Positions 8,540-17,796 of a stretch of 64,000 nucleotides of DNA are shown here, piece by piece. Position numbers and translations under genes: made by a program. Within the stretch, counting starts at the first letter, position 1, and the number at the start of each line of letters is the position of its first letter. The DNA lies in assembly GCF_000147815.2 (NCBI RefSeq), contig NC_015957.1:1798001-1862000 (forward strand), written 5' to 3'. The stretch comes from Streptomyces violaceusniger Tu 4113. GTDB taxonomy: Bacteria; Actinomycetota; Actinomycetes; Streptomycetales; Streptomycetaceae. The notes below the pieces were generated by a model. It was not told the DNA's origin, did not search any database, and saw only the letters and a program-made list of their open reading frames with translations.

Positions 8540-9124
8540 CTACTTGAGCCGGGCCATCAGCGCATGCTCGACCAGGGTGATGAGAGCGCTCTTGGCCTCG
8601 CCGCGGTGGCGCGCGTCCGTGGTGATGATGGGGGTGTCCGGGCCGATCTGCAGAGCCTCGCGGACCTCTTCGGGGTTGTAGGGCTGCTGACCCTCGAAGC
8701 CGTTGAGGGCGATGACGAAGGGCAGCCCGGAGTTCTCGAAGTAGTCGACGGCGGGGAAGCAGTCGGCGAGCCGGCGGGTGTCGACCAGCACCACGGCGCC
8801 GATCGCGCCGCGCACCAGGTCGTCCCACATGAACCAGAAGCGGTCCTGACCCGGCGTGCCGAACAGGTACAGGATGAGATCGTCGTCGAGCGTGATGCGG
8901 CCGAAGTCCATCGCCACGGTCGTCGTGGTCTTGTCCTGGACATGGCTCAGATCGTCGATCCCCGCCGAGGCGGAGGTCATCACGGCTTCGGTGCGCAGCG
9001 GGTTGATCTCCGAGACCGCGCCGACGAACGTGGTCTTGCCCACGCCGAAGCCGCCCGCCACCACGATCTTCGCCGAGGTGGTCGCGCGGGCGGGGGAAGC
9101 GCCGCTAGAGCTTGCGAAGTCCAC
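8540..9124 (-). CDS. cvnD1: conservon small GTPase CvnD (cvn1)
   Basis: A 194-residue Ras-like GTPase, closely similar to CvnD2 along its whole length; differences cluster near the N-terminus and in the DLSHVQDK segment. P-loop GGFGVGKTT, G3-like GTPGQD and G4-like NGFE are present, the last with Glu where Asp is usual. The GTG start at 9124 overlaps the cvnC1 stop by 20 bases, exactly as in cvn2. It is the terminal gene of cvn1. Confidence 0.93.
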   Translation of the reverse strand: MDFASSSGASPARATTSAKIVVAGGFGVGKTTFVGAVSEINPLRTEAVMTSASAGIDDLSHVQDKTTTTVAMDFGRITLDDDLILYLFGTPGQDRFWFMWDDLVRGAIGAVVLVDTRRLADCFPAVDYFENSGLPFVIALNGFEGQQPYNPEEVREALQIGPDTPIITTDARHRGEAKSALITLVEHALMARLK

Positions 9125-9515
9125 TGAGCACCCTTTCGAGCAGTGTCACATCCGGGGTACCGCCCGCTTCCGAACCGCCCCCGGGCTGGTGGATCGCCAC
9201 CATGCCGGCCTCTGCCAGGTCCGCCACCAGGATCCGCGCCACACCCAGGGGTATGTTCAGCAGCGCCGAGACCTCGGCGACCGACTTGACCTCCTGGCAC
9301 AGATGGCAGATCCGCTGGTGCTCGGGGAGCAGCCCCTGCAGATGCACGGGGTCGGCCGTGGTGCTGACCAGCGCCTCGATGGCGAGCTGGTAGCGCGGCC
9401 GGGTCCGGCCACCGGTCATGGCATACGGACGCACCAAAGGCTGGTCGCCTTCACCCCCGTACGGCGATTGGTGATGGCCGCCGTACGGGCCGGGCGAGGC
9501 GGGGGGCGGGGTCAT
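9105..9515 (-). CDS. cvnC1: conservon DUF742 protein CvnC (cvn1)
   Basis: A 136-residue DUF742 protein with ATG start 9515 and GGAGG upstream. It contains the same LVRPYAMTGGRTRPRYQLA core, helix-turn-helix-like LLNIPLGVARILVADL and C-terminal LERVLSGLRKL as CvnC2, but the N-terminal extension is only about 30 residues. It is separated from cvnB1 by 105 bp, a larger gap than elsewhere in the operon. Confidence 0.92.
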   Translation of the reverse strand: MTPPPASPGPYGGHHQSPYGGEGDQPLVRPYAMTGGRTRPRYQLAIEALVSTTADPVHLQGLLPEHQRICHLCQEVKSVAEVSALLNIPLGVARILVADLAEAGMVAIHQPGGGSEAGGTPDVTLLERVLSGLRKL

Positions 9516-9620
9516 GGATCCTCCGGTCGGACAACAAGGTGACGGGCGTGCCGTCGGTCGGTGCCGGTGGGGGCCCGCCGGCCGTGCGGCCGGGGGGACA
9601 GGCGTCGGATGGTCGATGGA

Positions 9621-10043
9621 TCAGTTCAACAGGCTGCCCTGCAGCTCGGCACGCAGGTCGGGGGTGAGGACATTGCCCGCGCGGTCGACCAGCAGAGCCA
9701 TCTCGTAGCCGACGAGGCCGATGTCGCACTCGGGGTGCGCGAGCACGGCGAGGGAGGAGCCGTCGGAGACGGACATGATGAAGAGAAAGCCTCGTTCCAT
9801 TTCGACGACGGTCTGGTTGACCATGCCGCCTTCGAAGATGCGGGAGGCCCCGGCGGTGAGCGAGGTCAGGCCGGAAGCCACCGCCGCCAATTGATCGGCT
9901 CGGTCACGGGGGAAGCCTTCGGACATCGCCAGAAGGAGTCCGTCGGCGGAGACCACGACCGTGTGGGACACCCCGGGGGTGTTGTCCACGAAGTTCGTGA
10001 TCAACCAGTTCAGATTCTGCGCCGCCTGGCTCATCGGGCTCAA
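9621..10043 (-). CDS. cvnB1: conservon roadblock/LC7 protein CvnB (cvn1)
   Basis: A 140-residue roadblock/LC7 protein, nearly identical to CvnB2. I chose the TTG start at 10043 because AGGAG lies six bases upstream and it abuts the cvnA1 stop; the ATG at 10034 is the alternative. The conserved near-identity of B and D across the two conservons, against divergent A and C, suggests the B-D pair is the shared signalling core. Confidence 0.91.
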   Translation of the reverse strand: MSPMSQAAQNLNWLITNFVDNTPGVSHTVVVSADGLLLAMSEGFPRDRADQLAAVASGLTSLTAGASRIFEGGMVNQTVVEMERGFLFIMSVSDGSSLAVLAHPECDIGLVGYEMALLVDRAGNVLTPDLRAELQGSLLN

Positions 10044-13000
10044 CTAACGCTCCTGCTGGTAAGTCGGGCCAATGCCGCGATCATGGTTGTCGCCGACTCC
10101 GGTACCGGCCCGGCGACCCTGCTGAATTCCACGGCGGAGGTTGGTCAGCCTGCCGCGTACATCATCGGGCGCGCGGGACACCTGCGGCCCAGCCTGGTCG
10201 GGCTGCGGCTGGTGTGCGGCACCCTCCACGAGGTTTGCGCGCGGCACCCGCCGTGGCAACCCGGACGACGTGATACCGCCGGCCGCCGGTTCGCGGACCT
10301 GCTCGGCGCGCCGCCAGCGCTCGTCGTTGTGGGGCGACGTACGCCAGTGGGAACCCGTGCTCCGGCCGCCCGGACCGGCCCCGTTGGTGCCGGGGCCCGC
10401 CGCGGCGCCCGATCCGGCGAAGTCGCCCATGCCCTGGGCGCCGGCGAAGTCGCCCATGCCCTGGGCCGCCGGCAGCGGCTCATGGGCCGAGCGCGGCGGT
10501 ACGGCGGAGGCGGGCCGACCGGGGGTGGGCTCGGGGGCGGAAGGCGCGGACGGGTACGACCGGCCACCGTCCTGGGGGCCCGATATGCCCGGGTTCTCAG
10601 CCTGGTTGAAATGCCAGGACGACTCGATGGTGTCGAAGATCGGGGTACGGCCGTCGCCGGGTCCGGCGGGCGGCAGCGGATCGTTCGGGCGCCCACCGGG
10701 CCGGCCCTGGGGACCCTGGGGCAGCGGGTACTCACCGGTGCCACCCATGTCGGGGCGGGGGTACTCGCCGGTGTCGCCCATGTTCGGGCGGGGGTACTCG
10801 CCGGTGTCGCCCGGGCCGCCCATGTTCGGCCGCGGGAATTCGCCCGTGTCCCCGGGGCCGCGTCCACCGCGCGGGGCGGCGTCCTCGAACCGGGGCTGGG
10901 CGTACTCACCGGTGTCACCCGGGCCCTGGCCGAGCTCCGGACGGGCGTACTCACCGGTGTCACCCGGGCCCCGGCCGAGCTCCGGACGGGCGAACTCGCC
11001 GGTGTCGCCGGGGCCGCGGCCGTAGTCGGGCCGGTTGAACTGGCCGGTGTCGGTCGGTCCCTGGCCGCCCTGCGGGCCATTGGCCCCGCGGCGCGGCTCG
11101 AACAGGTTGGGGCTGTCGCTCAACTGCGGCAGCTCACCGGTGTCGCCGGGGCCGCGGTTGCCGAACGGGTCGCGCCGGTGCCCGGAGCCGCCGAGGTCCG
11201 GACCGGCGAACTGGCCCGTGGAGTCGTACTCCTCATGCCCGCGCGGGGTGTCCACCGCGTCGCGCGGCGTGCCCGGCCAGTCGTCCTCGCCGGCCGCGGC
11301 GCGCGCGCCCCAACTGGTGCCCGGCTGGGACGGGGCCGGAAGCTCGGGCGCGGGGCCGCGGGTGGGGAGCTGCGGACGGCCGCCCTGGTCGCCCCCGTCG
11401 GCACGGGCCGGGGCGCCGGTCGGCGGAGCGACGGTCGGGCCGTCGCTGCGCTGCGGAAGCGGGGGACGGCCGGAGGGGGCGCCGGGGCCACCCTGACCAC
11501 CGGGACCACCCTGACCACCGGGACCGCCCTGACCGCCGGGGACACCCTGACCACCGGGACCACCGGGACCGCCGGGGCCCGCGGGGGCGTTGCTCCGGGG
11601 GCCTGGAGGCCGCCCGCCCTCGAAGAAGTTGGTGCCGTCGGCCGGGGCGCCGCCCGCGGGGCCCGCACCGGCGCCGACCGGCCGGGTCGGCAGTCCGCTG
11701 CCGCTGTTGCCGGGCAGCGCGGTGCGTGAACCCGAGCCCGGGACCTGGCGCCGCGAGGGCGCCGAGCCGAGCAGCCCCGCCGAACTGTTGCCCTGACCGC
11801 CACCGACGGCCGGGGCACCCTGGCCCGACTTGCCGCCGGCGGCCTGCGGCGCCGGCTTCCGGCCGCCCTGGGCGACATCGACCGGCAGCATGACCAGCGC
11901 CGTCGTACCGCCCGAGTCGGACGGCCGGAGCTGGATGCGGATGCCGTGGCGCAGCGACAGCCGGCCGACCACGAACAGACCCATGCGCCGGGACACCGAC
12001 ACATCGACCGTGGGCGGGGAGGCCAGCCGCTCGTTGATCGCTGCCAGGTCCTCGGGCGAGAGCCCGATACCGGTGTCGTGGATCTCGACCAGCACCCGCC
12101 CGTCGGGCAGCGCATGACCGGTGACCTTGACCTTGGTCTGCGGCGAGGAGAAGGAAGTGGCGTTCTCCAGCAGCTCGGCGAGCAGGTGGACGAGGTCGTT
12201 GACGACCCGGCCGGCGACCTCGGTCGCCGGGACCGAGCTGAGCTCGATGCGCTCGTACTGCTCCACCTCGGAGGCGGCCGCGCGGAGCACGTCCACCAGC
12301 GGCACCGGCCGGGTCCACCGGCGGCCGGGCTCCTCGCCCGCGAGGACCAGGAGGTTCTCGCCGTTACGCCGCATACGGGTGGCGAGGTGGTCCAGCTTGA
12401 AGAGCGAGGAGAGCTGGTCCGGGTCGGCCTCGCGGCTCTCCAGCTCGGAGATGAGCGAGAGCTGGCGCTGGATGAGGCCCTGGCTGCGGCGCGAGAGGTT
12501 GGTGAACATCGCGTTGACGTTGCCCCGCAGCAGCGCCTGCTCGGCGGCGAGCCGGACCGCCTCGCGGTGCACGTCGTCGAAGGCCGCGGCCACCTTTCCG
12601 ATCTCGTCCCGGCTGTGCACACCGACGGACTCGACGGAGGTGTCCACATCCTGCGGATCGGACTCGGAGAGCTGCTTGACCAGTTCGGGCAGCCGCTTCT
12701 GGGAGACATCCTGCGCGGTGTCCTGGAGGCGGCGCAGCGAGCGGACCATGGAGCGGGCGACGACGAAGGCGCCGACCAGGGAGACGCCGAGGACCAGCAG
12801 GATCAGCGCACCGTTGAGGATCGCGTCCTGCTGGGCGGAGTCGCGGAGCTCACGAGCCTTCTGCTGCATCTCGCTGAGCAGCGTCTCCTCGATCTTGCCC
12901 ATCTCTTCGATCTTGATACTGTCCTGGTCGTACCAGTCCAGATCGGTGCGCTTCTCCGCCTTCAGCCCCTCGGGGTCGCGCACCGCGCGGTCGGCGTACA

Positions 13001-14036
13001 TGGTCGCCGCCTTGATGTCGGGGCGGCTGTCCAGGGGGTCGAGCAGATCCTCGGAGTTGCCCTGGCGGATCTGCTTGAAGCGGCCGAGCGCCTCGTTCTC
13101 CTTGTCCACCGCGGTCCTGGCGAAGCGGCGGTCGTTGGCGGAGAAGTCGGCGCCCTTGGGGTCGGCGAGCGCGGCGCTGATGAGTGCGCGCTGGATGGAG
13201 GCGTACTCCTTGGCGGAGGAGAAGGTGGCGAGCGCGCGGGTGTTGTTGATCATCGCGCGGTTGCTGGTCGCCTGCGCCATGTCCTGGGAGAGCAGCAGCA
13301 GCGAGTTGATCAGCTCGTTGTAGTTCTGGACCGTCAGCGAGTAGTACTGGCTGTTGTCGTAGGCCGTGTCACGGACCTCGTTGATCTTGCCGAGTTGACG
13401 GTCGATGTTGACGAGCGTGGACTGCACACCGGCCAGCGACTGGTCGCCGGGGTCGATCTGGTGCGTGGCCTCGCGGAAGGCCGTGATGGCGCGGTTGGTG
13501 TCCTCACGCGTGGAGACGACCCGGTCGTCCTTGTCGTTGCCCTTGCCCGCCAGCGGGCCGGCCGACTTGTCGCGCTCCTCCTGGAGCGCGCTGGCGAGCT
13601 GGGTGGCCTGCTGCGTCATCTTGGTGAGCAGCTTCATCTGGTCGAGCTGCTGGATGTTGTCCAGCGAGCCCTCGATGCGCAGCGCCCCCAGGGTGGTCGC
13701 CGCGACCACCGGGAGCGTGAGCAGAGAGACCAGTCGGGTGCTGATGCGCCAGTTGCGCAGGGCCATGCGACTGCCGGGCCCGCTGGGGCCGGAGGTCTTC
13801 GGCTTGGCAGGCTGCTCCGCGTCTCCGCCGCCACTGGGCGCACTGATCCGGGTAGCGCTCTGCGTACCGGCCTCGGGGCTCTGATCGCCCAGAGTCCTGC
13901 CGCTGCTCCCCTGGGCGCGCTGGGGCGAGGAGCCGCGGTCGGTCCCGCCACGCGGCTCCGGGTCCGCCGAAGCATCCCCTCGGCCCTGGCGGGCCTGGGG
14001 AGCCCCCATACCATCCCTCTTGATACGTCCCTGCAC
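10044..14036 (-). CDS. cvnA1: conservon membrane sensor histidine-kinase-like protein CvnA (cvn1), long repetitive tail
   Basis: About 1330 residues. Layout: hydrophilic N-terminus, TM1 near 102-118, a long extracytoplasmic helical sensor domain (NIT type), TM2 near 400-425, a HAMP-like region, and HATPase_c with LLENATSFSSPQTKV near 620. The remaining 600 or so residues are low complexity: a Gly-Pro-Gln collagen-like run and then many copies of a GDTGE(F/Y) motif, before the conserved C-terminal GLPRRVPRANLVEG and VSRAPDDVRGRLTNLRRG. The start is uncertain. GTG 14036 is given because the following QGRIKRDG resembles the N-terminus I recall for homologues. ATG 14009, with AGAGGG close upstream, is an alternative, and the longest frame (from 14270) looks like an artefact. 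Confidence 0.88.
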   Translation of the reverse strand: MQGRIKRDGMGAPQARQGRGDASADPEPRGGTDRGSSPQRAQGSSGRTLGDQSPEAGTQSATRISAPSGGGDAEQPAKPKTSGPSGPGSRMALRNWRISTRLVSLLTLPVVAATTLGALRIEGSLDNIQQLDQMKLLTKMTQQATQLASALQEERDKSAGPLAGKGNDKDDRVVSTREDTNRAITAFREATHQIDPGDQSLAGVQSTLVNIDRQLGKINEVRDTAYDNSQYYSLTVQNYNELINSLLLLSQDMAQATSNRAMINNTRALATFSSAKEYASIQRALISAALADPKGADFSANDRRFARTAVDKENEALGRFKQIRQGNSEDLLDPLDSRPDIKAATMYADRAVRDPEGLKAEKRTDLDWYDQDSIKIEEMGKIEETLLSEMQQKARELRDSAQQDAILNGALILLVLGVSLVGAFVVARSMVRSLRRLQDTAQDVSQKRLPELVKQLSESDPQDVDTSVESVGVHSRDEIGKVAAAFDDVHREAVRLAAEQALLRGNVNAMFTNLSRRSQGLIQRQLSLISELESREADPDQLSSLFKLDHLATRMRRNGENLLVLAGEEPGRRWTRPVPLVDVLRAAASEVEQYERIELSSVPATEVAGRVVNDLVHLLAELLENATSFSSPQTKVKVTGHALPDGRVLVEIHDTGIGLSPEDLAAINERLASPPTVDVSVSRRMGLFVVGRLSLRHGIRIQLRPSDSGGTTALVMLPVDVAQGGRKPAPQAAGGKSGQGAPAVGGGQGNSSAGLLGSAPSRRQVPGSGSRTALPGNSGSGLPTRPVGAGAGPAGGAPADGTNFFEGGRPPGPRSNAPAGPGGPGGPGGQGVPGGQGGPGGQGGPGGQGGPGAPSGRPPLPQRSDGPTVAPPTGAPARADGGDQGGRPQLPTRGPAPELPAPSQPGTSWGARAAAGEDDWPGTPRDAVDTPRGHEEYDSTGQFAGPDLGGSGHRRDPFGNRGPGDTGELPQLSDSPNLFEPRRGANGPQGGQGPTDTGQFNRPDYGRGPGDTGEFARPELGRGPGDTGEYARPELGQGPGDTGEYAQPRFEDAAPRGGRGPGDTGEFPRPNMGGPGDTGEYPRPNMGDTGEYPRPDMGGTGEYPLPQGPQGRPGGRPNDPLPPAGPGDGRTPIFDTIESSWHFNQAENPGISGPQDGGRSYPSAPSAPEPTPGRPASAVPPRSAHEPLPAAQGMGDFAGAQGMGDFAGSGAAAGPGTNGAGPGGRSTGSHWRTSPHNDERWRRAEQVREPAAGGITSSGLPRRVPRANLVEGAAHQPQPDQAGPQVSRAPDDVRGRLTNLRRGIQQGRRAGTGVGDNHDRGIGPTYQQER
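10726..11157 (-). repeat. GDTGE(F/Y) repeat region inside cvnA1
   Basis: On the coding strand this stretch encodes at least eight copies of a short unit centred on GPGDTGE(F/Y) followed by (A/P)RPxxG. Copies are spaced by 12-25 residues and differ at synonymous and replacement sites, so the array is old and imperfect. It lies in the cytoplasmic tail after the ATPase domain. Confidence 0.7.
11491..11583 (-). repeat. collagen-like Gly-x-x run inside cvnA1
   Basis: About 30 codons encode Gly-rich triplets of the forms PGG, QGG and QGV in an almost unbroken phase, giving a collagen-like segment. At the DNA level it is an imperfect array of short units of the type CCACCGGGA. No other collagen feature is present, so this may be a flexible linker. 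Confidence 0.6.
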
Positions 14037-14599
14037 TAGCGTCGCAACCTCTGGACCAGGCGCTCCCCCGGAGGACCGGCGGAGCGGTGTCGAGTCGTGG
14101 GGGACCGCGATCCCCCCTGTCGGTCGTGAGTGACCGGCGCGCTTCCTTTCATGTCGACAAGAGGCGCCCCCGCCGCTCGGCGCCTCTGTGCTGCGCCCCC
14201 GTGCGCGCCGGTGATTCCCGCGGCGGTCCCGGGAATTGCAGCACAGTGCCGGATGCTGCAACAAGGGCAATGGATAAGGCTGTGATCCGTGTGACGCTCA
14301 GTGTGGACTTTATTACCGGACGTAGAAAGTCATGTCGGCGATAACGGACTTTCGTGTACGAATCGAAGGTCGTAATCGAGTGTCCGGCTAGCGATGATCA
14401 AGAGCGGAACGTCAGGTTCAGGTATGCGATGTCCGTTTAGGGCGATTGCGCAACTGTCTCCTATGTGGCTTTTGCCTGATCATTCGTGAGCAATATCACA
14501 TGCTGGCGGTGACTTTTCCTGCGAATCCATGGGCAAGGCCGCCTCTAGCCTGACGCTTTACACAGCCGGTACGGACGACAAGATCGAGGCGTAAACCAA
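14037..14599. other. divergent intergenic region upstream of cvn1 and the small protein gene
   Basis: The region is less GC-rich than its surroundings, especially 14260-14530. It lies between leftward cvnA1 and the rightward small gene at 14600, so it should hold promoters for both. I cannot assign a confident -35/-10 pair. Part may be coding if cvnA1 starts further upstream. No other gene is supported. Confidence 0.4.
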
Positions 14600-14815
14600 G
14601 TGAAGACGACCATGATGTTCCACTCCATAGCCAACCCGCGGCGCACCACCCTGGCCCATCTCGAGGACGTCCAAGAGCTGGGAGACGCCCAGGAGATCAA
14701 GGACGCCGACGACCTGTCGGCCGCGCCCGAGGAGCAGTCGGAGCACCGCGTCGACCTGCCGAACCGGACCGCGAACCCCAAGCGCACCGTGCTGACCGAG
14801 GCTCCGGGCCACTGA
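14600..14815 (+). CDS. small hypothetical protein with a duplicated ANPxRTxL motif
   Basis: A 71-residue protein of unknown function. It starts with GTG 14600 (GAGG about ten bases upstream); ATG 14612 or 14615 would remove only four or five residues. The protein is acidic in the middle (EDVQELGDAQEIKDADDL, then EEQSE) with basic ends. The octapeptide ANPRRTTL (11-18) is repeated as ANPKRTVL (58-65). There is no signal peptide, membrane segment or Cys. It is divergent from cvn1 and precedes the FAH gene by 121 bp. It could be a regulatory or peptide-like product, but nothing in the sequence proves this. Confidence 0.65.
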   Translation: MKTTMMFHSIANPRRTTLAHLEDVQELGDAQEIKDADDLSAAPEEQSEHRVDLPNRTANPKRTVLTEAPGH

Positions 14816-14936
14816 TTCCCCGGGGCTGTGGCGGACGCCACCACTCCCGGCAGGTGGGACGGCGGCGCGCGGGACGCGGAGCGATAGCCTGGAGCGTCAG
14901 TCTCCAGCGAGTTCAGTCAAGGAGCCAAGGCTTCCC

Positions 14937-15728
14937 GTGCGCATCGCCAGATTCTCCATCGACGGCAACGTCGCCTTCGGCGTGGTGGAGGGTGAGCCGT
15001 CCGATCAGGACGGCCCCGTCATCGACATCATCAAGGGCCACCCCTTCGCCGAATTCGAGCGCTCGGGCCAGAAGGTCCCGCTGAGCAAGGTCCGGCTGCT
15101 GCCGCCCGTCCTGCCGAACAAGGTCGTCGGAATCGGGCGCAACTACGCCGAGCACGCGGCGGAGCTGGGCAATGAGGTCCCCGACGTCCCGGTCGTCTTC
15201 TTCAAGCCGTCCACCTCCGTGATCGGCCCCGGCGACCCCGTCACGTATCCCTCCTTCTCCTCCGAGGTGCACTACGAGGCCGAGCTGGCCGTGGTGATCG
15301 GACGGATGTGCCGTGAGGTTCCGCGTGAGCGCGTCAAGGACGTCATCCTCGGCTACACCTGCGGCAACGACATCACGGCCCGCGACGCCCAGCGGCGTGA
15401 GAAGCAGTGGGCGCGGGCCAAGGGCTTCGACACCTCGTGTCCGCTGGGCCCCTGGGTGGAGACCGATATCGACCTGACGCGCGCCGCCGATCTCGGCATC
15501 ATGTGCACCGTCAACGGCGAGCAGCGTCAGCTCGGCCGGACGAGCGAGATGGTGCGCCCGATCGAGGATCTGATCGTGCACATCACCGAGGCGATGACGC
15601 TGCTCCCCGGCGACGTCGTGCTCACCGGCACTCCGGCGGGCGTCGGCCCGCTCTCCGTCGGCGACGAGGTCGCCGTCACCATCGAAGGCATCGGCACTCT
15701 CACCAACAAGGTGATCAAGCGTGGCTAG
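14937..15728 (+). CDS. fumarylacetoacetate hydrolase (FAH) family protein
   Basis: A 263-residue member of the FAH fold, which hydrolyses or decarboxylates dicarboxylic and beta-keto acids with a divalent metal. Visible are [11 protein letters not shown], the metal-binding acidic cluster [23 protein letters not shown], and [21 protein letters not shown] near the C-terminus. The exact substrate cannot be told. Acylpyruvase, oxaloacetate decarboxylase and catechol-pathway hydratase members all look alike at this level. The start is GTG 14937 with AAGGAG upstream, and TAGCCT at 14885-14890 may be the -10 element. Its 3' end overlaps the gltX start by 8 bases, so the two are probably cotranscribed. 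Confidence 0.88.
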   Translation: MRIARFSIDGNVAFGVVEGEPSDQDGPVIDIIKGHPFAEFERSGQKVPLSKVRLLPPVLPNKVVGIGRNYAEHAAELGNEVPDVPVVFFKPSTSVIGPGDPVTYPSFSSEVHYEAELAVVIGRMCREVPRERVKDVILGYTCGNDITARDAQRREKQWARAKGFDTSCPLGPWVETDIDLTRAADLGIMCTVNGEQRQLGRTSEMVRPIEDLIVHITEAMTLLPGDVVLTGTPAGVGPLSVGDEVAVTIEGIGTLTNKVIKRG

Positions 15729-17208
15729 CGCATCCCCCTCCGCCCCCGTGCGAGTTCGTTTCTGTCCCTCGCCGACCGGCAACCCCCATGTCGGCATGGT
15801 CCGCACGGCCCTGTTCAACTGGGCCTTCGCCCGTCACCACGGTGGCACCCTGGTGTTCCGCATCGAGGACACCGACGCCGCGCGCGACTCCGAGGAGTCC
15901 TACACACAGCTCCTGGACGCCATGCGCTGGCTGGGCCTGGACTGGGACGAGGGCCCCGAGGTCGGCGGACCGCACGCGCCCTACCGCCAGTCGCAGCGGA
16001 TGGACCTCTACCGCGAGGTCGCGGACAAGCTGCTGGAGGCGGGCCACGCCTACCGCTGCTACTGCACCGCCGAGGAGCTGGAGGAGCGCCGCGAGGCGGC
16101 CCGCAAGGCCGGCCGGCCCTCCGGCTACGACGGCACCTGCCGCACCCTGACCGCCGAGCAGATCGCCGCGTACGAGGCCGAAGGGCGCGTCTCGATCGTG
16201 CGCTTCCGGATGCCGGACGAGCCGATCACCTTCACCGACCTGGTGCGCGGTGAGCTGACCTTCACCCCCGAGAACGTCTCGGACTACGGCATCGTGCGGG
16301 CCAACGGCGCGCCCCTCTACACGCTCGTCAACCCCGTGGACGACGCGCTGATGGAGATCACGCATGTGCTGCGCGGCGAGGACCTGCTCTCCTCCACCCC
16401 GCGGCAGATCGGGCTCTACCGGGCGCTCGCCGAGATCGGTGTGGGCTCCGGCGCGGTGCCCGCGTTCGGCCACCTCCCGTATGTCATGGGCGAGGGCAAC
16501 AAGAAGCTCTCCAAGCGCGATCCGCAGTCCTCGCTGAACCTCTACCGGGAGCGCGGCTTCCTCCCCGAGGGACTGCTCAACTACCTCTCCCTGCTGGGCT
16601 GGTCGCTCTCGTCCGACCGGGACGTCTTCTCGCCGGCGGAGATGGTCGAGGCGTTCGACATCTCGGCGGTGAACGCCAACCCGGCGCGTTTCGACCTCAA
16701 GAAGGCCGAGGCGATCAACGCGGACCACATCCGGCTGCTGGATGTGAAGGCGTTCATCGAGGCGTGCGAGCCCTGGCTGAAGGCCCCGCACGCGCCGTGG
16801 TCCCCGGACGCCTTCGACGCGGCCGCCTTCGCGGCGCTGGCCCCGCTGGCCCAGACCCGGCTGACGGTTCTGTCCGACATCACCGCGAACGTGGACTTCC
16901 TCTTCCTCGACGAGCCCGCCCAGGACGAGGCGTCCTGGACCAAGGCGATGAAGCCGGGCGCGGACGCGCTGCTGGCCTCGGTCCGTACCCGGCTCGCCGA
17001 GGCGGACTGGGACGCCGAGACCCTGAAGGCCGCGGTCCTCGCGGCCGGCGAGGAGCACGGCCTCAAACTGGGCAAGGCCCAGGCCCCGCTGCGCGTCGCG
17101 GTCACCGGCCGCACGGTCGGGCTGCCGCTGTTCGAGTCCCTGGAGGTCCTTGGCCGCGAGCGCACGCTGGCCCGTGTGGACGCGGCGCTGGCGAAGCTGG
17201 CCGGATAG
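15721..17208 (+). CDS. gltX: glutamyl-tRNA synthetase (class I)
   Basis: This 495-residue enzyme attaches glutamate to tRNA-Glu. The class I HIGH element reads PHVG at residues 22-25 within [24 protein letters not shown] follows, and the KMSKS element is KLSKR at 262-266. The C-terminal helical anticodon-binding domain is complete. The GTG start at 15721 overlaps the upstream gene. Streptomyces lacks a glutaminyl-tRNA synthetase as far as is known, so this enzyme should be non-discriminating and also mischarge tRNA-Gln for GatCAB. The Glu and Gln tRNA genes directly downstream fit that role. Confidence 0.96.
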   Translation: MASASPSAPVRVRFCPSPTGNPHVGMVRTALFNWAFARHHGGTLVFRIEDTDAARDSEESYTQLLDAMRWLGLDWDEGPEVGGPHAPYRQSQRMDLYREVADKLLEAGHAYRCYCTAEELEERREAARKAGRPSGYDGTCRTLTAEQIAAYEAEGRVSIVRFRMPDEPITFTDLVRGELTFTPENVSDYGIVRANGAPLYTLVNPVDDALMEITHVLRGEDLLSSTPRQIGLYRALAEIGVGSGAVPAFGHLPYVMGEGNKKLSKRDPQSSLNLYRERGFLPEGLLNYLSLLGWSLSSDRDVFSPAEMVEAFDISAVNANPARFDLKKAEAINADHIRLLDVKAFIEACEPWLKAPHAPWSPDAFDAAAFAALAPLAQTRLTVLSDITANVDFLFLDEPAQDEASWTKAMKPGADALLASVRTRLAEADWDAETLKAAVLAAGEEHGLKLGKAQAPLRVAVTGRTVGLPLFESLEVLGRERTLARVDAALAKLAG

Positions 17209-17375
17209 GGGCGCGGGGCGCTGCCTGGGCCTGTGAGGCGGCGCCACTCGCGGTGATACTCGTTTTGGTGGCCCGTCCACCATCGGGTAATGTTCTTCCT
17301 GCGCCGGACGGGCGGGCCGAGAGGCCGGGCCGAGGCGCAAGCCAGACAAAACCCCTTACGGGGGTGGCGTTTTGG

Positions 17376-17447
17376 TGGGGTATGGTGTAATTGGCAGCAC
17401 GAGTGATTCTGGTTCACTTAGTCTAGGTTCGAGTCCTGGTACCCCAG
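17376..17447 (+). tRNA. tRNA-Gln (CTG), copy 1
   Basis: The acceptor stem TGGGGTA pairs with TACCCCA. The anticodon stem AGTGA/TCACT encloses a 7-base loop with CTG at 17409-17411. The T arm contains GGTTCGAGTCC. The discriminator is G and CCA is not encoded. Length is 72 nt. Confidence 0.95.
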
Positions 17448-17497
17448 CAAGAGGTCCTTCGGATAACTGATGGATCTCTTGATCAAAGCAGGACCAA

Positions 17498-17570
17498 GCC
17501 CCCGTTGTGTAGCGGCCTAGCACGCTGCCCTCTCAAGGCAGTAGCGCCGGTTCGAATCCGGTCGGGGGTA
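17498..17570 (+). tRNA. tRNA-Glu (CTC), copy 1
   Basis: Acceptor GCCCCCG pairs with CGGGGGT (terminal G-T). The anticodon stem CTGCC/GGCAG carries loop CTCTCAA, with anticodon CTC at 17532-17534. T loop TTCGAAT is present and the discriminator is A. It differs from the two other Glu copies only by a compensated pair in the anticodon stem. Confidence 0.95.
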
Positions 17571-17601
17571 CGGATCTCTTCGCAAGACGGAGATCGCTAG
17601 G

Positions 17602-17674
17602 GCCCCCGTTGTGTAGCGGCCTAGCACGCCGCCCTCTCAAGGCGGTAGCGCCGGTTCGAATCCGGTCGGGGGTA
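17602..17674 (+). tRNA. tRNA-Glu (CTC), copy 2
   Basis: Same structure as copy 1, with anticodon stem CCGCC/GGCGG and CTC at 17636-17638. It is identical in sequence to copy 3. Confidence 0.95.
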
Positions 17675-17687
17675 CTGGTCTATACCA

Positions 17688-17759
17688 TGGGCTATGGTGT
17701 AATTGGCAGCACGAGTGATTCTGGTTCATTTAGTCTAGGTTCGAGTCCTGGTAGCCCAG
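17688..17759 (+). tRNA. tRNA-Gln (CTG), copy 2
   Basis: Acceptor TGGGCTA pairs with TAGCCCA, a compensated change from copy 1. The anticodon CTG is at 17721-17723, and the anticodon stem AGTGA/TCATT has a G-T wobble replacing G-C. Confidence 0.95.
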
Positions 17760-17796
17760 CGCGGTACATGATGTCCAGTAGCATGTGCTGACTCAG

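Noticed and set aside
14037..14270. N-terminal extension of CvnA1 to 14270
   Set aside because: The extra 78 residues are Arg/Ser/Gly-rich without similarity to CvnA2 and lie in the probable promoter region.
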